From the NCBI GenBank assembly GCA_035495815.1, contig DATJFH010000289.1, positions 1 to 16,192 on the forward strand: 16,192 bases of DNA, given 5' to 3'. Below the pieces are notes generated by a model. That model worked only from the letters and a program-made list of their open reading frames with translations. It ran no database searches and was not told where the DNA came from. Position numbers and translations under genes: made by a program. Shown here one piece after another: positions 1-7,388 of this stretch. The first letter of the stretch is position 1. Each line of letters opens with the position of its first letter. Source of the stretch: DATJFH01 sp035495815. Its GTDB lineage: Bacteria > Acidobacteriota > Terriglobia > Bryobacterales > Bryobacteraceae.

Positions 1-828
1 ACCGGCGCCGCCGGACGGGAGCTCAACCGGCGCTTTGGCCGCACCGCCGACACCCGCGCGGTGACGCCCTTCCGGACCGCCAACTATAACGCGTTCCAGG
101 CGCATGCCGAGCGGCGTTTCGCCAACGGATTCCAGTTTACCGCCGCCTACACGTTCTCCAAGGCGATCGCCTATAACGACAACAGCGACGCTGCCCTGGA
201 CTTCAACTGGCCCGGAGCCTTCGATCGCAATCGCGCGTTGACCGGCTATGACCGTCCCCACAATTTCCAGACCTCGGCCATCGTGGAGCTTCCCTTCGGC
301 AAAAACCGCAAGCTCGCTCACGACGGCTGGAAAGCGCGAATTCTGGGCGGATGGCAGCTCAACGCCATCTTCTCGTCCTACAGCGGTACCCCGTTCAGCG
401 TGACCTCCTCGAATGCGTCCCTGAATGCCCCCGGAAATAACCAGACGGCGGATCAGGTTTTGCAGGAAGTCAGAATTCTCGGAGGCGTCGGACGCGGCAG
501 CAGTTATTTCGATCCCAACGCCTTCGTGCCCGTCACCGCCGTCCGTTACGGCAACACCGGCCGCAACATTCTGCGCGGACCCGGCCTGGTCAACCTGGAT
601 GCCGGCCTGTTTCGCACCTTCAGCCTCACCGAGCGGGTGAAGCTGCAATTCCGCGCCGAAGCGTTCAATTTTACGAACACGCCGCACTTCAACAATCCCG
701 GCGCGTCGGTTTCCGGCGCCACCCGCAACCCGGACGGCAGCATCCGGTCGCTGGGCGGATTCTCCGAGATCACCTCGGCCCTGGCCGATGAGCGCCAGTT
801 CCGCCTCTCCATGCGCGTGACGTTCTGA
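1..828 (+). CDS. TonB-dependent receptor (Oar-like), C-terminal part
   Basis: This is the end of an outer-membrane beta-barrel protein of the acidobacterial TonB-dependent receptor / Oar-like type. The frame is open from base 1, so the start, any carboxypeptidase-regulatory-like domain and the plug lie to the left of the window. The visible 275 residues show typical late-barrel strands: FQFTAAYTFSKA, then FDRNRALTGYDRPHNFQ, LPFGKNRK, GGWQLNAIFSSYSGTPFSV, and near the end LQFRAEAFNFTNTPHFNNPG. The protein ends in RLSMRVTF, a terminal aromatic residue as expected for recognition by the Bam machinery. Such receptors are known for TonB-driven uptake of large or scarce nutrients; the substrate cannot be told from this part. 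The GTG at 61 is an internal valine, not a start. Confidence 0.9.
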   Translation, partial: TGAAGRELNRRFGRTADTRAVTPFRTANYNAFQAHAERRFANGFQFTAAYTFSKAIAYNDNSDAALDFNWPGAFDRNRALTGYDRPHNFQTSAIVELPFGKNRKLAHDGWKARILGGWQLNAIFSSYSGTPFSVTSSNASLNAPGNNQTADQVLQEVRILGGVGRGSSYFDPNAFVPVTAVRYGNTGRNILRGPGLVNLDAGLFRTFSLTERVKLQFRAEAFNFTNTPHFNNPGASVSGATRNPDGSIRSLGGFSEITSALADERQFRLSMRVTF

Positions 829-882
829 CATCCGGCCGGCCCGGCGTCCGCCCCTCGGGACGGCCCTCCCCGGGGCATGCGG

Positions 883-888
883 TAAAAT
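883..888 (+). promoter_or_regulatory. Possible -10 box for a leaderless M20 peptidase mRNA
   Basis: TAAAAT lies 8 bases before the ATG at 897, so transcription would begin at or within a few bases of the start codon. No -35 box is visible 15-18 bases upstream. The 829-896 gap also holds a GC-rich stretch with a possible 5-bp stem (845-849 with 858-862) and the palindrome CCCCGGGG (868-875). There is no T-run after them, so they are weak as a terminator for the receptor gene. Confidence 0.35.
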
Positions 889-896
889 CGTTGGAG

Positions 897-2126
897 ATGG
901 TTACCAACCTCGCGCCGGCCGGTCTTTCGATCGTCGGTGATCTGGCTCAATCGGTCGGCGTAAGGGAAGCCTTCCAATGGTTCACCCGGGAAAAGCTCTG
1001 GATCAATGAACAGCACCTCGAGCTCTGCCGCATTCCCTCGCCTACTTTTTTAGAACACCGGCGGGCCGAATGGATGGTCGCCCAGTTCAAGTCCCACGGC
1101 TGCGACGCCCACATCGATCGGGCCGGAAACGTGATCGCCTTTCCCGAACCGTCCAACAAGGGACCGCTCGTCGCCCTGACGGCCCACCTCGATACCGTGA
1201 TCGCCCCAAAAACACGCGAGGAGATCAGCGTCGATTCCGACGGCCGGTTCCGCGGCCCCGGCGTCTCCGATAACGGAGCCGGTCTGGCGGCGCTGCTGGC
1301 CGTGGCCCGGGCGCTCAAGACCGCGCCGGTCATCGAGGATCGTCACGCCGGCCTGGTTTTTGTCGCCAACGTCGGCGAGGAGGGGGAAGGGAATCTGAGC
1401 GGCATCCGGCACGTCTGCCGCCAGTCCGCGCTGGCCCGCCGCATCCAGGCGTTCCTCGTATTGGACGGCGCCGGTACGGAGCACATCACCATCCAGGCCC
1501 TCGGCAGCCGGCGCTTCGAGCTCACCTTCTCCGGCCCCGGTGGACATAGCTGGAGCGATTACGGCACCGGCAATCCGGTCCACGCGCTGAGCCGCGCCGT
1601 GTCCCTGTTCTCCGATACGCGCCTGAACGGGCCGCCCCGCTCGGCCTTCAACATCGGCGTCATCGAAGGAGGCGCCAGCATCAATTCGATTCCCACCCTG
1701 GCTCGGGCCAAGATCGACATCCGTTCGGAAAGTAATGAAAAACTGGATAGCCTCGTCGATCTGCTGACGGCGGCGGTCGAGCAGGCTCAGACCGTGGAAA
1801 ACGATCGCGCCACCGGCGGCAAAGTGGCCGCGAAGCTCAAGGAGATCGGGTCGCGTCCCGCCGGACGCCTGGCCGACGGCGCTTCCATCCTGTCGTTTAT
1901 CCGGGCCGTCGATGCCCACCTCGGAATCCGCTCCCACCTCGATTGCGCCTCCACCGACGCCAATATTCCCCTCTCGCTCGAGATCCCCGCCATCTCCATC
2001 GGCGCCGGCGGCTCCGGCGGCAAGGCTCATACCCCCAACGAATGGTTCCTGCCGGAAGGCCGCGACCTGGCTCTCAAGCGGATTCTGCTGACCCTCGTGC
2101 TGCTGCTGCGCGATGTGTCTCCCTGA
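897..2126 (+). CDS. M20 family zinc metallopeptidase (peptidase T-like)
   Basis: The 409-residue protein carries the full set of M20 metal ligands in order: AHLDTV (His97), GVSDNGAG (Asp125), GEEGEG (Glu161-Glu162, general base and ligand), LDGAG (Asp190) and the C-terminal KAHTPNEW (His378). A dimerisation/lid region with PGGHSW follows the fourth ligand. The family hydrolyses short peptides or N-acyl amino acids using two zinc ions; substrate specificity is not readable here. There is no signal peptide, so a cytoplasmic location is likely. I chose ATG 897 over the in-frame TTG at 891 because a -10-like TAAAAT ends at 888. GGAG directly abuts the ATG and is too close for a normal ribosome site. 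The first 25 or so residues precede the conserved fold. A haem-protein gene follows after 61 bp. Confidence 0.88.
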   Translation: MVTNLAPAGLSIVGDLAQSVGVREAFQWFTREKLWINEQHLELCRIPSPTFLEHRRAEWMVAQFKSHGCDAHIDRAGNVIAFPEPSNKGPLVALTAHLDTVIAPKTREEISVDSDGRFRGPGVSDNGAGLAALLAVARALKTAPVIEDRHAGLVFVANVGEEGEGNLSGIRHVCRQSALARRIQAFLVLDGAGTEHITIQALGSRRFELTFSGPGGHSWSDYGTGNPVHALSRAVSLFSDTRLNGPPRSAFNIGVIEGGASINSIPTLARAKIDIRSESNEKLDSLVDLLTAAVEQAQTVENDRATGGKVAAKLKEIGSRPAGRLADGASILSFIRAVDAHLGIRSHLDCASTDANIPLSLEIPAISIGAGGSGGKAHTPNEWFLPEGRDLALKRILLTLVLLLRDVSP

Positions 2127-2187
2127 CGCCTGTTTCGCATTTCCGAAAAGCGTTGAAAGGATCGGCCGGCGCGCGGCATACGGTGGC

Positions 2188-2760
2188 ATGCGACTCCTGT
2201 TTCTCGCCAGCCTGACCGCGGCCGCCGCCATCCTGCCCCCAGCCCTCTCCGTTCCTCCGGAGATCGACCGGCTCGATCAATGTATCCAAAATCGCTTCCT
2301 CGACGCCCGCGCCTTCGGCATGCGCCGCATCCTGCCGATGCAGTATCACGGGATCCGCCTCTTCCAGCCGGAAAACGAAGCCGAGCGTGCCGTGGTCGGC
2401 AGCCTGCGCGCCGGGGGATACGAAGTCGCGCTCTACCTTGTCGGACGCCAGGCCCTGCAGGCCGCGGGACCCTCGGTCGATCCCCGGCGCGCGGTTGCCC
2501 AGGGCCCCGCTCTCATCACCGCCCTGCCGGAAGGTACGCTGCCCGGAGCCCGAGCCCTCCTCGACGCCGGCCGGCGCGCGCTCATCGCCTTCGAAAAAGG
2601 AGATGGCTACACCCTCCATGAGAACGGCTGGACCATCGCTCTCCGCCCGTTGCGGGCGTCCGGAGAATCCTGCGTGCGCTGCCATGCCGCCGCCGGATCG
2701 GACGTCAAAATCGGCGATCCGCTCGGCGCGGCGCTGTATGTCTACCGCCGCATCGAATAA
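2188..2760 (+). CDS. Exported mono-haem c-type protein, DUF3365/Tll0287-like
   Basis: The 190-residue product starts with a clear signal peptide (MRLLFLASLTAAAAILPPALS). It has one haem c attachment motif, CVRCH, at residues 162-166. The order of an alpha/beta sensor-like body, a CxxCH near the C-terminus and then KIGDPLGAALYVYRR resembles the DUF3365 (Tll0287-like) family, in which a single haem is bound by a PAS-like fold. Membership is my inference from this layout. An open frame extends upstream to 2113, overlapping the peptidase gene, but the ATG at 2188 sits exactly before the signal peptide and is preferred. GGTGG just upstream is a poor ribosome site. It may be co-transcribed with the peptidase gene 61 bp upstream. 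A periplasmic redox or gas-sensing role is possible; no axial ligand beyond the CxxCH His can be assigned. Confidence 0.7.
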   Translation: MRLLFLASLTAAAAILPPALSVPPEIDRLDQCIQNRFLDARAFGMRRILPMQYHGIRLFQPENEAERAVVGSLRAGGYEVALYLVGRQALQAAGPSVDPRRAVAQGPALITALPEGTLPGARALLDAGRRALIAFEKGDGYTLHENGWTIALRPLRASGESCVRCHAAAGSDVKIGDPLGAALYVYRRIE

Positions 2761-2767
2761 ACGGACG

Positions 2768-4039
2768 TCACTTGGCTATCTGGCTGAGCGCCTGCTTGCT
2801 GACCTTGGCCACCACGTTCACGTAGGGATCCACCACCTCCGCGATATCGTAGCGCATGGCCGTCCCCAGCACCGACGCCACCTCGGCCGGATTCAATCCC
2901 CAATCCCGCTCCAGCCACCGCGCCATATTGGTAGTGGCCTCCCGCAGCGCCTCACCCGCCGATCCGGCGATGCCCATCGCCATGAAGTACTCGTCGTTCT
3001 CCGCGCGCGGCGCCCCGGCGGACTTGCCTTCAATCAGCTCGACCGTGAACTCGATGTCCATCGACGTTTCCAGGGCGTCGCCCGTTAGCTCGCCGTCCCC
3101 CTGAGCGGCATGACCGTCGCCCATGAACAACAGCGCGCCCGGCTGGAACACGGGAAGGTACAGCGTGACCCCCTCGCGGATCTGGTTGTAATCCATGTTG
3201 CCGCCGTAGGAGCCGAGAAAGCCGGTCCGGAAGGCCATGCCCGCCGCGGGAGCCACGCCCACGCAGCCCAGCATCGGCCGGATCGGCACGCTGTAATTCT
3301 TCAGCTTCCCGGTCGGGTTGGCAAGCCGAGCTACGCCCTTTTCGCGGTCCAGGCGCCAGGAGCTGTCGTACTTTTCCACTTTCTTCAGGTCGGCCATGTA
3401 ATATGGATTCAGCGCGCTGCCCGCGATGCTGCCCCCCGAAATCGCCGTGTCGCGGTTGAGCCGGACCCGGGTCAGCCGCACTACCAGCGTGTCGCCGGGC
3501 AGCGAGCCTTCGATGTAGAACGGTCCCGTCTGCGGGTTCCCGCCCGGCGACCGGCGCACGCCCGCCGCGTCCCACCCCCCGGCGTCCACGCTCCAGGTCT
3601 TCACCGAGTCGCCCGGATAAATGCGCAGCGCCGGCGGAATCGCGCCGGAGAACAGGCGGTGAAACTCCTTCGGCTCGAAGGTATGCTGCCGCGGCGCGTC
3701 CGCCGGACGGGCTTTCGGCCGGGACGCGGTCCACTGCATCTCCCGGCCCTGCCAGTGGGCCTTGCCGCTGATTGCGCCATCCTTGAATTCACCGGAGAAC
3801 GTTCCCTCCGGACCACGCGCCATTTTGGCCGCGATCTCGATCCTGCCCCCGCTTACGCTTCCCGTCAGCTCGGCCTCGCCCGACCGTCCCGTGATCCGGC
3901 CGTCCTGCTGGTGGAGGGTCATGCGCCGGTAGTCGATGTTGTCGAAGAACTTCAGCTGCGCGATCCACTCGCCTTCGATGTTCTGAGCAGAAAGCGAGGC
4001 CGCGCCGCAGAGAAGGTAGAGGAGCTTGCGGAGCATCAT
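2768..4039 (-). CDS. Exported acetamidase/formamidase-family protein with N-terminal beta domain
   Basis: Residues 1-18 form a signal peptide (MMLRKLLYLLCGAASLSA, cleavage before QN). Residues 20-105 are a beta-rich segment of alternating GxxxG turns that the standard amidase lacks. Residues 118-415 match the acetamidase/formamidase (FmdA/AmdA) family: YPGDSVKTW (141-149), GCVGVAPA (258-265), GGNMD (279-283) and MGDGHAAQGDGE (306-317). Known members hydrolyse short aliphatic amides to ammonia and an acid, usually in the cytoplasm; export would make this one periplasmic. Its stop lies 7 bp from the stop of the convergent haem-protein gene. Its start is 13 bp after the stop of the small 4053-4313 gene, so it is probably the last gene of the RNase J run. 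ATG 4036 is an equally possible start. The real substrate is unknown. Confidence 0.85.
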   Translation of the reverse strand: MMLRKLLYLLCGAASLSAQNIEGEWIAQLKFFDNIDYRRMTLHQQDGRITGRSGEAELTGSVSGGRIEIAAKMARGPEGTFSGEFKDGAISGKAHWQGREMQWTASRPKARPADAPRQHTFEPKEFHRLFSGAIPPALRIYPGDSVKTWSVDAGGWDAAGVRRSPGGNPQTGPFYIEGSLPGDTLVVRLTRVRLNRDTAISGGSIAGSALNPYYMADLKKVEKYDSSWRLDREKGVARLANPTGKLKNYSVPIRPMLGCVGVAPAAGMAFRTGFLGSYGGNMDYNQIREGVTLYLPVFQPGALLFMGDGHAAQGDGELTGDALETSMDIEFTVELIEGKSAGAPRAENDEYFMAMGIAGSAGEALREATTNMARWLERDWGLNPAEVASVLGTAMRYDIAEVVDPYVNVVAKVSKQALSQIAK

Positions 4040-4052
4040 ACACTCGACACTA

Positions 4053-4313
4053 TCACTCCCGCTCGTAAGGTCGATAGCCGTGGGCTTTCAGGATCCGGCG
4101 CGCCGCCTCGGCCGCCTCTTCCAGCACATAAAAAAACGCGCCGATGCGCTCCGACTGGAAGACGAACCCGCCGCGGTAATTGTCTGCTTCGACTCCGTAG
4201 TCCACGCCCTCCCGCGTGAGCACGCTCTCCACCGCCAGCGCCTCCTTCAGCTTTTTGGCGATGTAAATCAGGCTGGGCTCTTTGCCGTCGAAGTAGTCGG
4301 CTTCCTGCTTCAT
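4053..4313 (-). CDS. Small conserved-looking protein, possibly DUF2007-like
   Basis: This 86-residue soluble protein has no signal peptide or membrane segment. I chose ATG 4313 because it overlaps the oxidase stop as ATGA, the usual sign of coupled translation; an ATG at 4346 would overlap the oxidase far more. The pattern IYIAKKLKEALAVESVLTR, then EGVDYGVE, then a final EAAEAARRILKAHGY reads as helix-strand-strand-helix. It recalls the small DUF2007 (putative signal-transducing) proteins, in which a helix carrying ExxxLxxxGI precedes strands. That resemblance is weak and by eye only. It sits between the GlcD-like oxidase and the acetamidase-like gene. No catalytic motif is visible, and I cannot name its function. 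Confidence 0.7.
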   Translation of the reverse strand: MKQEADYFDGKEPSLIYIAKKLKEALAVESVLTREGVDYGVEADNYRGGFVFQSERIGAFFYVLEEAAEAARRILKAHGYRPYERE

Positions 4314-5638
4314 GGCGGAAATAGCGTGCCGCGGCCGAGCAGCCATTGCGGGTCGAGCCGCCGCTTCACCCCTTTCATGGCTTCGATCTGCTCCGGATTG
4401 TACTGCAGCTCGAGCAGCGCCCGCTTGCGCTTTCCCAGCCCGTGCTCGGCCGATACCGTGCCCCCGAGCGACACCGCGTACCGCGCCAGCTCCAGCATCA
4501 GCTCCTGGCCCCGCGTGTACTCCCGCGCGCTCGAAGGCAGAATGTTGACGTGCACGTGCGCGTCGCCGATGTGGCCGAAGATCACGTACGGCAGTTCGGG
4601 ATCGAGCCGCCGGCGGTATTCGGCCAGCATCTCGCGATTGCGCCCGATGGGTACCGCGTAGTCCGAGCCAAGCTTCATGAATCCGTTGCGGCGCACGGCC
4701 GCGTTGACCAGCTCCGGCAGCGCGTGCCGGAAGCGGCGGAACTTCTCGCGATCTCCGGGCGAGGCCGCGAACCAGGAATCGTCGGCCAGCGCTCCCGCCG
4801 CGGCCAGACGGTCGTACCAGCGGTCGGCGTCTCCGTCCTCCTCCTCGACCAGCAGGGCTCCGCCCGCGCCCGCAGGGATTTCCGGAAAGCGCTCCCGCAG
4901 CAGGTCGAGCGACCGGCGGTCGAAGTATTCCAGCATGCGCGCCCGCGCCCCGGACCGCCAGGCGTCCACCGCGTCGAGCACCCGGCCGTCATCCGGAAAA
5001 AAAACTACGCCCGCCAGGATCGCCGAGGGTCTGGGCAACAGCCGCAGACGCGCTTCGGTCACCACGCCCAGCGTTCCTTCCGACCCCACGAACAGGTCGA
5101 TCCAGTCCATGCCGGGGCTCAGCCGGTACCCGCCCGTGTGTTTCGTGGTCCGCGGAATCGGCAGCGCCGGGACCGGAAAGTCCACCGCATCGCCGCGGCT
5201 GACGTCCAGCACCCGGCCGTCGATCAGGACCACGCGCAGCCCCAGCACGTGCCGCCGCGTGTCGCCGTAGCGAAAGCTGCGCGCGCCGCTGGCGTTGGTG
5301 GCGATCGTCCCTCCGATGGCGGCCGACGTCTCGGTGGGGTCCGGCGGATAGAACTGCCCGGCCGCCCCCGCCGCCGCGTGCAGATCCGCCAGCAGCGCCC
5401 CCGCGCCCGCGACCGCGTAGCCCGGGTGGATCTCCAGGCGGTTCAGCTTTTCGAGAGATAGCAGCGCGCCGCCGTGCGGTACCCGTCCGCCGGTTACGCC
5501 CGTGCCCGCGCCGGCGACGGTCACCGGAAGCCCCGCTCCCGACGCGCGTTCGAGGAATGCGATCACCTCCGCTTCCGATCCCGGAGCGGCGATCTGGTCC
5601 GCCTCGCCCTGATAGCCCGATGCGTCTTCGACGTGCAC
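4310..5638 (-). CDS. FAD-binding oxidase, GlcD / D-lactate dehydrogenase-like
   Basis: The 442-residue protein has the two-domain layout of the GlcD / D-2-hydroxyacid dehydrogenase family. The N-terminal FAD-binding part shows AAPGSEAEV (17-25), the pyrophosphate loop AGAGTGVTGG (42-51), and PPDPTETSAAIGGTIATNAS (98-117). The C-terminal FAD-oxidase part has GHIGDAHVHVN (355-365) and SAEHGLG (396-402), with the His residues expected near the substrate and metal site. Family members oxidise D-lactate, glycolate or similar 2-hydroxy acids and pass electrons to quinone or another acceptor. The substrate is not decidable here, and no GlcE/GlcF partners or iron-sulfur domain are in the window. The GTG start at 5638 lies 9 bases after the RNase J stop; the gene overlaps the next one by 4 bases. 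An operon is very likely. The N-terminus is short, beginning just before the FAD domain. Confidence 0.9.
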   Translation of the reverse strand: MHVEDASGYQGEADQIAAPGSEAEVIAFLERASGAGLPVTVAGAGTGVTGGRVPHGGALLSLEKLNRLEIHPGYAVAGAGALLADLHAAAGAAGQFYPPDPTETSAAIGGTIATNASGARSFRYGDTRRHVLGLRVVLIDGRVLDVSRGDAVDFPVPALPIPRTTKHTGGYRLSPGMDWIDLFVGSEGTLGVVTEARLRLLPRPSAILAGVVFFPDDGRVLDAVDAWRSGARARMLEYFDRRSLDLLRERFPEIPAGAGGALLVEEEDGDADRWYDRLAAAGALADDSWFAASPGDREKFRRFRHALPELVNAAVRRNGFMKLGSDYAVPIGRNREMLAEYRRRLDPELPYVIFGHIGDAHVHVNILPSSAREYTRGQELMLELARYAVSLGGTVSAEHGLGKRKRALLELQYNPEQIEAMKGVKRRLDPQWLLGRGTLFPP

Positions 5639-5647
5639 CGCTGGCGC

Positions 5648-7318
5648 CTATACCTCGAGTATCACCGGCATGATCAGCGGTCGCCGCTGCGTCTGCTTGG
5701 CGATGAAGCGCTTCAAATCCGCCCGGATCTTCTCCTTCATCACGCCCCAGTCGCCCATCTCCTCCGGCGAGGAGGACTCCAGCGTCTTGGCCACCACCTG
5801 CCGCGACGCCTGGATCAGATCGCCCCCTTCCCCGGGCGCCGAGAATCCGCGCGTCACCACCTCCGGCAGTGTCTCGCTGCGCCCCGTGTGCTTGTTGATG
5901 GCCACGATCGGCAGCACGATCCCGTCCTCGGAAAGATGCCGCCGGTCCCGGATCACGATGTCTTCCACCACTTCGTCCACCGTGCCCGAATCGATGCACA
6001 CGCGACCCACCGTGACCTTCTCCCCCTTGCGCGCGCCGCGCTCGTCGATCTCCAGCGGAACGCCCGTTTCGAGCAGGAAGGAATCCTTGAGCCCGGAGTG
6101 CCGCAGATGCTCCGCCAGCCGCTGGTGCTTCGCCATCTGCCGGTACTCGCCGTGGATGGGCACGAAGTATTTCGGCCGCACCAGGTTCAGCATCAGGGTC
6201 AGCTCCTCTATGCTGGCGTGGCCGGAGACATGGATCGGAGGATTCATCGATCCGTACAGCACGTCCGCTCCGCGGCGCGCCATGTGATCGATCATCCGGA
6301 AAATCGCCTTCTCGTTGCCCGGGATGATGCGCGAGCTCATCACCACCGTATCCCCGCGCTCCGCCGAGACGTGCTTGTGATTGTCTACCGCCACCCGCGA
6401 GAGCGCCGACATCGGCTCCCCCTGCGTGCCGGAAATCAGGATCGTGAGCTTTTGCGGCGCCACCTGCATCACGTCCTGCGTCCGGACCAGCACTCCGTCG
6501 GGTATCGTCAGGTGTCCCAGCGAATGCGCGATCTCGGTCGCGCTCACCATGCTGCGGCCCACCAGCGCCACCTTCCGTCCGAACTCCGCCGAGATGTCGA
6601 GCAGCATCTGCATGCGGTGAATCGACGAGCTGAAGCAGGAGACGATCACCCGCCGCTCCGCGCGGTTGAAAATGTCCTCCATCCGCGGCCGGACCGCGCG
6701 CTCCGATTCCGTATAACCGGGCCGATCCACGTTCGTCGAGTCGGAAAGCAGCAGCAGCACCCCTCGCTTGCCGTAGTCCGCCAGCGTGTGAAGATCGAAC
6801 GGATCGTTGTCGAGCGGCGTCGGGTCGATCTTGAAATCGCCCGTGTGGATCACCACCCCCAGCGGCGTCGTGATGGCCAGCGCCACGCAGTCCACCACCG
6901 AATGCGTGACGTGGATGAATTCCACCCGGAAGGGACCCGCTTCCACGATCTGCCGCGGTTCGACGGTCCGCAGTTCCGGTTCCTTCTCCAGCTCGTGCTC
7001 TTCCAGCCGCCGCTCCACCAGCGCCAGCGTGAACGCCGTCCCGTAAACCGGCACTGCGAATTCCGCCAGGAAATACGGCGCCGCGCCGATGTGGTCCTCG
7101 TGGCCGTGCGTCAGGAACAGCGCCCGCACCTTCTCCCGGTTCTCCACCAGGTAGGTGAGATCCGGTGTGACAATATCTACCCCGAACAGCTCGGCTTCGG
7201 GGAACATCATGCCGCAGTCGATGACGATGATGTCGTCCCCGTACCGCAGGGCCATGATGTTCATGCCGAACTCGCCGAGTCCGCCCAGAGGGACTACCTG
7301 CAGTTTCCGATCGGACAT
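5648..7318 (-). CDS. rnj: Ribonuclease J
   Basis: This 556-residue protein is full length for RNase J, a metallo-beta-lactamase/beta-CASP enzyme with 5'-3' exonuclease and endonuclease activity in mRNA decay and rRNA maturation. Visible motifs are VVPLGGLGEFGMN (8-20), the zinc site THGHEDHIGAAPY from residue 70, THSVVDCVALAI, HTGDFKID, SDSTN, then the beta-CASP region ISGTQGEP and MSSRIIPGNE, and the late HVSGHAS with VPIHGEY. All core metal ligands are present. The C-terminal domain, thought to help dimerise, is also there (IVLPIVAINKHTG onward). The ATG start gives the canonical N-terminus. No good ribosome site is seen; the upstream bases are AT-rich (TTAAACT). A 25-bp palindrome lies 25 bp upstream of the start. 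It is the first gene of a tight run with the GlcD-like oxidase. Confidence 0.95.
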   Translation of the reverse strand: MSDRKLQVVPLGGLGEFGMNIMALRYGDDIIVIDCGMMFPEAELFGVDIVTPDLTYLVENREKVRALFLTHGHEDHIGAAPYFLAEFAVPVYGTAFTLALVERRLEEHELEKEPELRTVEPRQIVEAGPFRVEFIHVTHSVVDCVALAITTPLGVVIHTGDFKIDPTPLDNDPFDLHTLADYGKRGVLLLLSDSTNVDRPGYTESERAVRPRMEDIFNRAERRVIVSCFSSSIHRMQMLLDISAEFGRKVALVGRSMVSATEIAHSLGHLTIPDGVLVRTQDVMQVAPQKLTILISGTQGEPMSALSRVAVDNHKHVSAERGDTVVMSSRIIPGNEKAIFRMIDHMARRGADVLYGSMNPPIHVSGHASIEELTLMLNLVRPKYFVPIHGEYRQMAKHQRLAEHLRHSGLKDSFLLETGVPLEIDERGARKGEKVTVGRVCIDSGTVDEVVEDIVIRDRRHLSEDGIVLPIVAINKHTGRSETLPEVVTRGFSAPGEGGDLIQASRQVVAKTLESSSPEEMGDWGVMKEKIRADLKRFIAKQTQRRPLIMPVILEV

Positions 7319-7342
7319 AGTTTAAGGTTTACGACGGAGGCC

Positions 7343-7367
7343 GGATACCGGGCTGGCCCCGGTATCC
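7343..7367. repeat. Perfect 10-bp inverted repeat upstream of RNase J
   Basis: GGATACCGGG (7343-7352) and CCCGGTATCC (7358-7367) pair perfectly around a 5-base loop, in the 70-bp gap between the HbpS-like gene and RNase J. Neither side is followed by a T-run, so it is not a classical intrinsic terminator. It could be a 3'-end-stabilising hairpin of the upstream message, a leader hairpin of RNase J (which self-regulates through leader cleavage in some bacteria), an operator, or a dispersed palindrome. A similar but imperfect GGATA...TATCC element lies at 14132-14158. Confidence 0.75.
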
Positions 7368-7388
7368 AGCATCTCATGTGGGAAGGTC

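Noticed and set aside
2113..2187. N-terminal extension of the haem protein from an ATG at 2113
   Set aside because: It would bury the signal peptide behind 25 residues and overlap the peptidase gene; ATG 2188 sits exactly before the signal peptide.
1050..2231. A 393-codon - strand frame across the M20 peptidase gene
   Set aside because: Low-complexity Gly/Ala/Asp composition and a perfect overlap with a gene that has all M20 ligands; a shadow of codon bias.
4034..4053. TAGTGT seven bases before the acetamidase ATG as a second leaderless -10 box
   Set aside because: Only three of six matches to the consensus, and it lies inside a tight gene run where read-through is more likely.
3110..5461. 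Two long + strand frames (3110-4219 and 4346-5461) opposite the acetamidase and oxidase genes
   Set aside because: No family motifs, Arg/Pro/His-rich, fully explained by the real - strand genes.
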